A stretch of DNA of 42,358 nucleotides from assembly GCA_902517795.1 (NCBI GenBank), contig CABYDR010000009.1:1-42358 (forward strand). Direction: 5' to 3'. The position numbers were made by a program, and so were the translations under genes. This DNA is from an uncultured Woeseiaceae bacterium. GTDB lineage: Bacteria; Pseudomonadota; Gammaproteobacteria; Steroidobacterales; Woeseiaceae. Of the stretch, positions 7,131 to 12,906 are shown in pieces (the first letter of the stretch is position 1; every line of letters begins with the position of its first letter). The notes below the pieces were generated by a model, which saw only the letters and a program-made list of their open reading frames with translations, was not told where the DNA came from and did not search any database.

Positions 7131-8072
7131 ATGAAAAAACTACTTACATTGACTTGCCTATTAATTCTGTCTTCCTGTGCCAAAGAGATTCCTTCAGAAC
7201 AATTGGTAAAAAGACAAGGTGTCTTCTATGAAATCAACACAACCACACCGTTTACTGGAAGTTCTGTTAGTTATCACAAAAACGGTCAACTACAATCTAA
7301 AGCAAACTACAAAGATGGAAACCTAGACGGTCTTAGGGAAATTTTCTATGAGAATGGTCAATTACAAACAAAGGAAAATTGGAAAGATGGAATAGAAGAT
7401 GGTCCTTGGGAAGTTTATTTCGAAAACGGTCAAATAACAGGAAGAGGATACTACAAAGACGGCAAAGAAGACGGTCTCTGGGAGGAGTACTATGAAAACG
7501 GTCAATTATTATACAGAGGAAACTACAAAGACGAAAAACAAGACGGTTTCTGGGAATCATATTATAAAAACGGTGAATTAAGATTTAAAGAAAACTACAA
7601 AAACAAAAAACAAGACGGTTTCTGGGAATCATACTATGAAAACGGTGAATTAGAATATAAAGGAAACTACAAAGATGGAGAAAAGGATGGTCTCTGGGAG
7701 GAGTACTATGAAAACGGTGAATTTAAATCTAAGAAAGGAAACTACAAAGACGGCAAAGAAGACGGTCTCTGGGAATTGCATCGCCATGACATTGCTTTTT
7801 TATCCCATATTTACACGAGACAAAACTACAAAGACGGAAAAGTTAACGGTCTCATCGAGCATTACTACCTAAACGGTCAATTACACGTAAAGGGAAACAT
7901 AAATGACAAAGGATTAGATGGTCTTTTCGAATACTATGATGAAGACGGTCAATTAGAATCCAGAAAAAACTTCAAAGACGGAGAAAAGGATGGTCTCTGG
8001 GAGGAGTACTATAAAAACGGACAATTAAAATCTAAAGAAAACTACAAAGATGGAATACTAATTAATGAGTAA
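7131..8072 (+). CDS. MORN_2-repeat lipoprotein (YwqK-like), copy 2
   Basis: 313 residues with the same signal peptide and lipobox (L-S-S-C, Cys16) as the gene at 4284. About twelve MORN_2 repeats of the N-Y-K-D-G-x-x-D-G-L/F-W-E-x-Y-Y-E-N-G-x-L type follow. The interrupting segment seen in copy 1 is shorter here (about residues 217-227) and lacks its two Cys. Repeat number and order differ from copy 1 although the first 155 coding bases are identical, so repeats have probably expanded, contracted or been exchanged. The last codons overlap the ATG of micropeptide 2 (8065). Surface-exposed location is inferred from the lipobox. Confidence 0.85.
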   Translation: MKKLLTLTCLLILSSCAKEIPSEQLVKRQGVFYEINTTTPFTGSSVSYHKNGQLQSKANYKDGNLDGLREIFYENGQLQTKENWKDGIEDGPWEVYFENGQITGRGYYKDGKEDGLWEEYYENGQLLYRGNYKDEKQDGFWESYYKNGELRFKENYKNKKQDGFWESYYENGELEYKGNYKDGEKDGLWEEYYENGEFKSKKGNYKDGKEDGLWELHRHDIAFLSHIYTRQNYKDGKVNGLIEHYYLNGQLHVKGNINDKGLDGLFEYYDEDGQLESRKNFKDGEKDGLWEEYYKNGQLKSKENYKDGILINE

Positions 8073-8184
8073 TTCATGCAATAAAAATCCAACACCTTCA
8101 AACAACACAGAAACAGTGAAGAATGAAAGACATATTAAACTTAGTCCGTTACTGTTGAATAGGTTTGAGTGCAGAATTGAATAG
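8065..8184 (+). CDS. MSN micropeptide 2, overlapping the DUF91-like nuclease gene
   Basis: A 39-codon ORF that begins inside the last codons of the MORN lipoprotein (stop at 8072) and ends 20 bases into the next reading frame (TTG 8165). It aligns without gaps with the micropeptides at 5155 and 10185 and keeps M-S-N, Cys5, K-L-S-P-L (25-29) and N-R (32-33). Overlap on both sides suggests translation as part of one message. Function unknown; conservation of codons 25-33 may be due to the tail site. Confidence 0.5.
   Translation: MSNSCNKNPTPSNNTETVKNERHIKLSPLLLNRFECRIE
8145..8162 (+). repeat. Class II glmS-tail site, copy 2
   Basis: TCCGTTACTGTTGAATAG reads S-V-T-V-E-stop in one frame and is preceded by AAACTTAG as in the other class II sites. 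Compared with the real glmS end it differs mainly at third codon positions. The downstream arm-like sequence is degraded here (GTTTGAGTGC). Confidence 0.6.
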
Positions 8185-9097
8185 TTACCAGTCCTTCAGT
8201 TTCAAAAGAGGTTCAGAATATTCTAGAGACGACATTCATTTTCTGTACCATGGAAAACCAGTACCTAGAGTTGGAACTGGTAACTGGACAACAGGTTATG
8301 TAACACCAACCGGAACCAATGATTTAGTAATTTTTATGAATATCGGTGTCCCTGGAAAAACTGGTCATGACTTCGACAACAAATTTGATCCAGATACAAA
8401 TACTATTATTTGGTATGGAAAACCAAAGACACACTCAGGACAACCAACTTTCAAAAAACTTTTCTCAAAAGAGTTAACACCACATTTTTTTGCTAGGTGG
8501 GACTCAAATTACACAAAATTTGTTTATTTGGGAACAGGTTCAATAGTTAACTTCCAGGATGGGGTTCAAACAAAACAGGGTCCAGCAATAAGACTGGTCA
8601 TTAATTGCAGTGAGGCAAAAGAAATACTTAATTATTCGGTTCCTCAAATTGAAACAGAGACAAAAGACGAAATACTAATTGCTAATAATAATGTTAAAGA
8701 ACCTTCCTCCTCTTTTCTTCTTGAAAAACACCTGGAAAGTTATATCGAAAAATTCTGGGATGAAACAATTTTCGGGAAAGATTTTGATATTTACGAGAAC
8801 GGAAGACAATTTCCAACCGAAACGGGACCTTTGGATTTATTAGCACAAAAGAAGGACAAGTCAGAATTTTTAGTTTTAGAACTTAAAAGAGATAAAACAA
8901 GTGATATTGCGGTTGCTCAAACATTGAGATATATGGGATACATTAAAAAAGAATTAGCAACAAATGATGAAAAAGTTAAAGGTTGCATCATAGGTACACA
9001 GGAAGACAGAAATTTGGTCAATGCAATTTCAATGGTTCCAGATATAGATTTTTATAGATACAACATAAACTTCTCATTAAACAGAGTAGAATTTTAA
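8165..9097 (+). CDS. Two-domain nuclease: DUF3427-like N-terminus plus DUF91/NucS-like PD-(D/E)XK C-terminus
   Basis: 310 residues from a TTG start; the next in-frame Met (58) would destroy the first domain, and coupling with micropeptide 2 supports TTG. Residues 8-145 resemble the DUF3427 family (S-R-D-D-I-H-F, G-Y-V-T-P-T-G-T-N-D-L-V-I-F, I-I-W-Y-G) often attached to helicases and restriction systems. Residues 190-300 show a PD-(D/E)XK site: F-P-T-E-T-G-P-L-D (Asp224), V-L-E-L-K-R (Glu239, Lys241) and Q-T-L-R-Y-M-G (Gln252), matching DUF91/NucS-type nucleases. It is likely an active DNA endonuclease. Island location favours defence or conflict; substrate unknown. Confidence 0.8.
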   Translation: MSAELNSYQSFSFKRGSEYSRDDIHFLYHGKPVPRVGTGNWTTGYVTPTGTNDLVIFMNIGVPGKTGHDFDNKFDPDTNTIIWYGKPKTHSGQPTFKKLFSKELTPHFFARWDSNYTKFVYLGTGSIVNFQDGVQTKQGPAIRLVINCSEAKEILNYSVPQIETETKDEILIANNNVKEPSSSFLLEKHLESYIEKFWDETIFGKDFDIYENGRQFPTETGPLDLLAQKKDKSEFLVLELKRDKTSDIAVAQTLRYMGYIKKELATNDEKVKGCIIGTQEDRNLVNAISMVPDIDFYRYNINFSLNRVEF

Positions 9098-9118
9098 GAT
9101 GAAATTTTGGAATGAAAG

Positions 9119-9175
9119 ATGTCTCAAATTTACTCAGTTACGGTGGAGTAAGTTTAATCGGTCTTTCGTTTAAAC
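9119..9175 (+). repeat. Class I glmS-tail site, copy 3
   Basis: A ten-codon ORF from ATG 9119 ends Y-S-V-T-V-E-TAA (9131-9151). It is followed by GTTTAATC (9152-9159), eight bases, and GTTTAAAC (9168-9175), so the spacing of copies 1 and 2 is kept although the left arm has changed. The core TCAGTTACGGTGGAGTAAG shares the TCAGT start of this genome's glmS tail. Confidence 0.6.
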
Positions 9176-9360
9176 CTCGCATTCTGCGGTGGTTTTAAAA
9201 TTCACTAAAAATTAATCCCGGTTAAAACTACCCTAAAATTTTCACCTATTTTTTCGTGTTAGCGAAAGTCATAAGGGGTTGATATGACTTGTTGCGACCT
9301 CTTATGTGTATTGATGAGATATTTCTTAGGTTTTTTGCAAGAAATAACCTCATTTGCTTT
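9152..9360 (+). repeat. Conserved leader repeat, copy 3 (diverged)
   Basis: Clearly homologous to the two identical leaders at 4064 and 6911 but with scattered substitutions. Best kept are the CCTCGCATTCTGCGG hairpin, the TTCACTAAAAATTAATCCCG stretch, CACCTATTTTTTCGTGTTA, and TTGCAAGAAATAACCTC. The stem AAGTCAT/ATGACTT is perfect here. The last part diverges before the DUF4328 gene. Within 9098-9415, a 318-base stretch without a long ORF, only this repeat and the class I site are visible. Confidence 0.55.
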
Positions 9361-9415
9361 TAGAGATGATTCGGTTTAGTTTTATTGTTGATCTAAGCAT
9401 GATAAGGAAGCAAGT

Positions 9416-10090
9416 ATGAATACAAAACGAATCACGACAATAACTAAGTATTGTTTGTATGCCTTAATATTATTCGCAGGAATAAATATTGTTTCAAACT
9501 TTATGCAGATTAGTTTGCTTAATTCCTATTTTGTTTACAGTGAATTCTCTGATGACGTTTTTTCTGTTCTTGCTGATAAAAATGATACAAGAATATTAAT
9601 AATAGATTCTATTTATGGTCTTCTTCTAGTTTCCTCTATTTTTATAATAGGAAGATGGATATATTTATCTGCAAAAATAAATCAATTATTAGAGATAAAA
9701 GATCTTAAATTTACTCCAGGTTGGTGTATTGGTTGGTATTTCATACCGATTGCGAATCTATTCAAACCATATCAAGCACTAAAAGAGATATATAAAGCAT
9801 CTTTTAACAAAAAAGATTGGGAGAATGAAAAAATTCCCACTAGTTTTGGTGCTTGGTGGACAACATGGATAACATTCAATTTTTTTTCGAATGCATCAAT
9901 GAGAATGTGGTTCAGACTTGGAGAGGATATGACATATGAAGATATGAATACAATGTCTTACCTAGATATATGCTCAGATTTTTTACAAATTATATGCTCT
10001 CTTGCCCTGCTTAATATAGTTGATAGTATTTCAAAAAATCATCAAAGCATTCAATTCAAAACTAAATATGAGCAAGAGGAAACCGCATAA
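9416..10090 (+). CDS. DUF4328 domain membrane protein
   Basis: 224 residues with about five hydrophobic segments (roughly 13-35, 63-87, 103-117, 145-160, 184-205). The core P-G-W-C-I-G-W-Y-F-I-P-I-A-N-L-F-K-P-Y-Q-A-L-K-E (about 101-124) is the hallmark of DUF4328 proteins. Function unknown; members are inner-membrane proteins in diverse bacteria. AAGGAAG lies about eight bases upstream and supports this start. It is the cargo behind the third class I site and leader, in the place taken by MORN lipoproteins in the other two units. Confidence 0.8.
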   Translation: MNTKRITTITKYCLYALILFAGINIVSNFMQISLLNSYFVYSEFSDDVFSVLADKNDTRILIIDSIYGLLLVSSIFIIGRWIYLSAKINQLLEIKDLKFTPGWCIGWYFIPIANLFKPYQALKEIYKASFNKKDWENEKIPTSFGAWWTTWITFNFFSNASMRMWFRLGEDMTYEDMNTMSYLDICSDFLQIICSLALLNIVDSISKNHQSIQFKTKYEQEETA

Positions 10091-10160
10091 GAATGAGTGG
10101 TTTTTTGGAATATTAATACTACTTAATATAGTAATTTGGACTTATGTTTATACTACTTAA
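10068..10160 (+). CDS. Possible 30-residue single-pass membrane peptide
   Basis: The ORF starts at ATG 10068 inside the last codons of the DUF4328 gene. It has a basic head (M-S-K-R-K-P-H-K-N-E) and then about 17 hydrophobic residues (W-F-F-G-I-L-I-L-L-N-I-V-I-W-T-Y-V), a convincing single transmembrane helix with positive-inside orientation. The overlap suggests coupled translation. No homolog is recognised and chance cannot be excluded for so short a frame. Confidence 0.4.
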   Translation: MSKRKPHKNEWFFGILILLNIVIWTYVYTT

Positions 10161-10184
10161 AGATTTTTTCTTGAAGAGTAATTT

Positions 10185-10304
10185 ATGAGTAATTCATGCG
10201 ATCAAAACCCAACAACTTCAAACACCGCAGAAATAGTGGAGAATGAAAGTTCTTATAAACTTAGTCCGTTACGGTGGAATAGAAATGTTTGTACTAGTTT
10301 CTAA
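10185..10304 (+). CDS. MSN micropeptide 3
   Basis: A 39-codon ORF, gapless over 33 codons with the ORFs at 5155 and 8065 (17 positions identical in all three). GAAGAG lies about six bases upstream. It ends 14 bases before the gene at 10319, so the pattern of micropeptide followed at once by a larger gene holds in all three units. Function unknown. Confidence 0.5.
   Translation: MSNSCDQNPTTSNTAEIVENESSYKLSPLRWNRNVCTSF
10265..10282 (+). repeat. Class II glmS-tail site, copy 3
   Basis: TCCGTTACGGTGGAATAG reads S-V-T-V-E-stop in one frame and is preceded by AAACTTAG. Its middle, GTTACGGT, is the same as I recall from the E. coli glmS 3' end, closer than this genome's own glmS. The micropeptide reads the same bases one frame off (P-L-R-W-N-R). 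Confidence 0.6.
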
Positions 10305-10318
10305 AAGCAGATAAAAAG

Positions 10319-11488
10319 ATGAAGAATTTTTTTAAATATTTAAAAGAGCAAACTAGCCCACCGTTTGAAGTTGAAAATGCAACTGTCGCCGATAAAATTT
10401 GTTGGTTTCTAAAGGTAGGGTTATTATTATTGATCTTTGTTGATCTATTTTTTATTGAACCATTCTTTCTTGAGCTGACCCTCTCTATTTTTAGTTTTGG
10501 CTATTTAGCTATTGCCGCTTTCTTTTATAGGCCTGAGTTTTGGCAAAAAAGATATATTTCAGAAGTGAAGAAAAATAGCGATTTAAATGAAATTTATACA
10601 AATCATAATATTGAATTACATTCATCTAATTCCAAACAAAAGGATTTACCTCAATCGAAAATCAAAAATATTAATGATTTTTATACAGGCCCTAACCATT
10701 TAGATTTTCCGTATTTATCAAATAATGGAAATCTAAGAACAACAACTTTAAGAACTGGCAAGATAGATAAGGCCAAAAGGAAAGCATTTACCTTTGCTTT
10801 TTTTGGCTATTTTATTCCTGTAATTTTTACGTACATAATTTTCTTTCTTTTGGGGATGGTGAGCTTGATGAGTTTAGGGGATGGTGAGCTTGATGAGTTT
10901 AGCAGCTTTGAAATCATATATGGATTATTTGCTGTACCCATTGAAGCTGTTTCTGATAACTTCAGTTTCTTAAATTTAGGCACTATCCTTCCTGTTATTA
11001 TGTTATGGAGAGAATCATGGAATAAAGACCTATATATTAAGGCGCTAGAACAAAAGACCATAGAAGAATCTGAAACTAAAAAAATAAGGATTAAAAATTC
11101 GACAAACTTATGGGGGTTAAAAACATATTACAACTGTGAGTTTTGTTCAAAAGCAAGATTTGTAACATCAAAATCTTGTTCTAATTGTGGTTCTTCCAGT
11201 GCTTACATAGGCAAGCTGAACGACAGAAATACAAGCTTATTTTACCTTTATTCTGTTTTTATAATCTGGTTTATGTATAGAGGCGCTGACGGAATATACC
11301 TCTGGTTAAATCCTCCAGATAATAGCATGTGGAATTTGTTTGAATATAGTGTGGGCTGGTTGTTGGGTTATAATATAAACCCGCTGGTATCAGCTTTGTT
11401 GCCTTCTGTGGCAGTCACCTCCATTACAGAGATTATTCTTTGTTTTGTTGGCTTAATAGTCGCTAGATATTTTATTATAAAAAATTGA
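10319..11488 (+). CDS. Multi-pass membrane protein with a C-terminal-half zinc ribbon
   Basis: 389 residues, not recognised as a family. Hydrophobic segments lie near 28-50, 52-72, 155-185, 304-320, 340-352 and 362-386. Between the second and third is a long hydrophilic loop, and Cys273-x2-Cys276 with Cys287-x2-Cys290 forms a zinc-ribbon-like site. A 25-bp tandem duplication inside the third hydrophobic segment (10852-10901) is read in two different frames. Last cargo of the island by the tail-site map. The C-terminal half is well structured, so the gene appears intact despite the duplication. Confidence 0.75.
   Translation: MKNFFKYLKEQTSPPFEVENATVADKICWFLKVGLLLLIFVDLFFIEPFFLELTLSIFSFGYLAIAAFFYRPEFWQKRYISEVKKNSDLNEIYTNHNIELHSSNSKQKDLPQSKIKNINDFYTGPNHLDFPYLSNNGNLRTTTLRTGKIDKAKRKAFTFAFFGYFIPVIFTYIIFFLLGMVSLMSLGDGELDEFSSFEIIYGLFAVPIEAVSDNFSFLNLGTILPVIMLWRESWNKDLYIKALEQKTIEESETKKIRIKNSTNLWGLKTYYNCEFCSKARFVTSKSCSNCGSSSAYIGKLNDRNTSLFYLYSVFIIWFMYRGADGIYLWLNPPDNSMWNLFEYSVGWLLGYNINPLVSALLPSVAVTSITEIILCFVGLIVARYFIIKN
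10852..10901 (+). repeat. 25-bp perfect tandem duplication inside the membrane-protein gene
   Basis: Copies at 10852-10876 and 10877-10901 (starting GGGGATGGTGAGCTTGATG) are identical. 25 is not a multiple of three, so the first is read as G-M-V-S-L-M-S-L and the second as G-D-G-E-L-D-E-F. Loss of one copy would shift the frame and soon reach a stop. Confidence 0.9.
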
Positions 11489-11530
11489 TAATAGAATGAA
11501 TATGAGCCTAGCAAGAAATGCTCCATTGTT

Positions 11531-12037
11531 TTGGAGAAGACTATTTCTCATTTAGATAAAAAATCAGTAAAAAAAGTTATCTCTATTTTACAAAGTAATA
11601 ATCATCCAATGAATGTAATAGAGCTTGAGGAGACTGCTCGATCTGCGACCGATGCTGCAAATTCTCTAAATGTCAAAGTTGGCGCAATAGTCAAGACACT
11701 GGTTTTTATACTAAGAAGCCAAAACCATGAAATTCCAGTGATCGCTCTTGTTGCGGGTGATAAGAGATGCAATACCGACGCATTTATTAAATTACTAGAT
11801 ATTAAAGGTAAGATAGTAAAAGCTGATGCAGATAGAGTAAAAGAAATAACTGGGTATTCAATTGGGGGCGTTTCTCCAATTGGATTACCAAATGAATTAC
11901 ATTTGGTAATTGACTCATCATTAAAAAGATTTGAAACTATATGGTCTGCAGCAGGACATACCCATTGTGTTTTTGCTGCTACTTATAAACAACTCAAAGA
12001 GATGACAAATGCAACAGAATCAGATGAAATCACTTAA
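11531..12037 (+). CDS. YbaK/ProX-type aminoacyl-tRNA deacylase
   Basis: 168 residues of the YbaK/Cys-tRNA(Pro) and Pro-tRNA deacylase family. Diagnostic features: the I-V-K-T-L-V-F segment with the conserved lysine (about residue 56), V-A-G-D-K-R, and [12 protein letters not shown] (about 112-123) forming the substrate pocket. It probably hydrolyses mischarged tRNA in the cytoplasm. The frame has no upstream ATG; TTG at 11531 is the best start but has no clear ribosome site, so the start is uncertain. It is the first gene after the island and is plausibly chromosomal. Confidence 0.85.
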   Translation: MEKTISHLDKKSVKKVISILQSNNHPMNVIELEETARSATDAANSLNVKVGAIVKTLVFILRSQNHEIPVIALVAGDKRCNTDAFIKLLDIKGKIVKADADRVKEITGYSIGGVSPIGLPNELHLVIDSSLKRFETIWSAAGHTHCVFAATYKQLKEMTNATESDEIT

Positions 12038-12069
12038 AGAAAAAAATTATCATAAATTTTGGAATCATA

Positions 12070-12891
12070 ATGAAATTAGAATATTTTGATGCCGATTCTA
12101 GCAGTGATGACATAATTAAAGCACTAGAGAAGAATGGCGCCGCTGTAGTTAAAAACCAAGTTAAATCTGAGTTAGTTGACACTATCTTAGGTGAGCTTAG
12201 AGAGCATTTTGATAAAATAGGCAAAGGAAGTGACAGTGGGTTTACAGGATATAAGACTCGCTGGGTTAATAGATTGCTAGCAATTTCAAAGAGCACAGCA
12301 AATTTAGTTGATCATAGTAGAGTTATGGAAGTGGCTGATGGAATTCTCCTTAAACATTGTGACAATTATAGGCTTGGTAGCCTAACTGCAATTGAAATTC
12401 TTCCTGGTGAAAATGATCAAGTGCTTCACACAGATGATGGTATCTATCCAGTTAGATTACCTGGGCTTGAATTTCAAATAAGTGCGATGTGGGCCTTGGA
12501 TGATTTTACCGAGGAGAATGGGGCAACTCGTATAGTCTTAGGTAGCCACAGAAATTTCTCAGCTAATGCTTATCAATCTGATGAAAATATTGATTATTTT
12601 ACGCCTGATGCCAAAGAGCACATCAACCAAACAGTTCAAGCTGTTATGCCAAAAGGCTCTGTATTATTTTATATGGGCTCAACGTTACATGGTGGTGGTG
12701 CCAACAAGACAGAGAAATCTCGTGCTGGAATTATTAACACATATTCACTTGGTTGGTTAAGACAAGAGGAAAATCAATACCTCAATGTACCAATAAATAT
12801 AGCGAAACAGTATTCAGAAAAAGTGCAAAAATTAATGGGATATCAAATGCACAGAACACTCGGTGAATTCAAAGGTTTTGATCAAGAATGA
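12070..12891 (+). CDS. Phytanoyl-CoA dioxygenase (PhyH) family Fe(II)/2-oxoglutarate oxygenase
   Basis: 273 residues. The metal triad is visible as His120-x-Asp122 (V-L-H-T-D-D-G) and His207 (S-T-L-H-G-G-G). Arg218, in E-K-S-R-A-G-I, is the expected 2-oxoglutarate partner. Position and length fit the PhyH superfamily of double-stranded beta-helix hydroxylases, whose marine members act on diverse small molecules. The specific substrate cannot be told. It lies 32 bp after the YbaK-like gene in the same direction and ends 15 bp before a convergent gene. Confidence 0.88.
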   Translation: MKLEYFDADSSSDDIIKALEKNGAAVVKNQVKSELVDTILGELREHFDKIGKGSDSGFTGYKTRWVNRLLAISKSTANLVDHSRVMEVADGILLKHCDNYRLGSLTAIEILPGENDQVLHTDDGIYPVRLPGLEFQISAMWALDDFTEENGATRIVLGSHRNFSANAYQSDENIDYFTPDAKEHINQTVQAVMPKGSVLFYMGSTLHGGGANKTEKSRAGIINTYSLGWLRQEENQYLNVPINIAKQYSEKVQKLMGYQMHRTLGEFKGFDQE

Positions 12892-12906
12892 TTAAGTAAT
12901 TATATT

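Larger units (their letters stand above)
2908..11530 (+). mobile_element. Putative cassette array (genomic island) anchored at the glmS 3' end
   Basis: Everything between glmS and the YbaK-like gene at 11531 is accessory in character: unrecognised small proteins, MORN-repeat lipoproteins, nucleases and membrane proteins, all on the glmS strand. Six copies of a glmS-tail-like sequence (SVTVE-stop in one frame) at about 4046, 5235, 6893, 8145, 9134 and 10265 split it into segments of roughly 1.0-1.7 kb with one to three genes each. Classes I and II alternate strictly. This fits repeated site-specific insertion in which each unit rebuilds the attachment site. No recombinase, transposase or TnsABC gene is present, so units would be mobilised in trans or be fixed relics. 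The mobile interpretation is inference; the repeated tails are directly visible. Confidence 0.55.

Noticed and set aside
8165-8200. Frameshifted fusion of the MSN micropeptide with the DUF91-like nuclease
   Set aside because: The micropeptide reads another frame to its own stop at 8182-8184, as do its relatives at 5155 and 10185, which also end near the start of the next gene. Overlap rather than a broken fusion fits all three.
4064-9360. CRISPR array
   Set aside because: Three long repeats over 1 kb apart with genes between them; no short regular repeats and no cas genes.
4043-10282. Integron gene-cassette array with attC sites
   Set aside because: Single-strand cassette order is similar, but the sites do not show the RYYYAAC/GTTRRRY attC ends, and no intI is present. 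The sites instead match the glmS 3' end.
2908-11530. Ordinary Tn7-type transposon at attTn7
   Set aside because: No TnsA, TnsB, TnsC, TnsD/TniQ genes and no arrays of 22-bp TnsB-binding repeats are visible. Tn7 insertion does not copy the glmS tail, unlike what is seen here.
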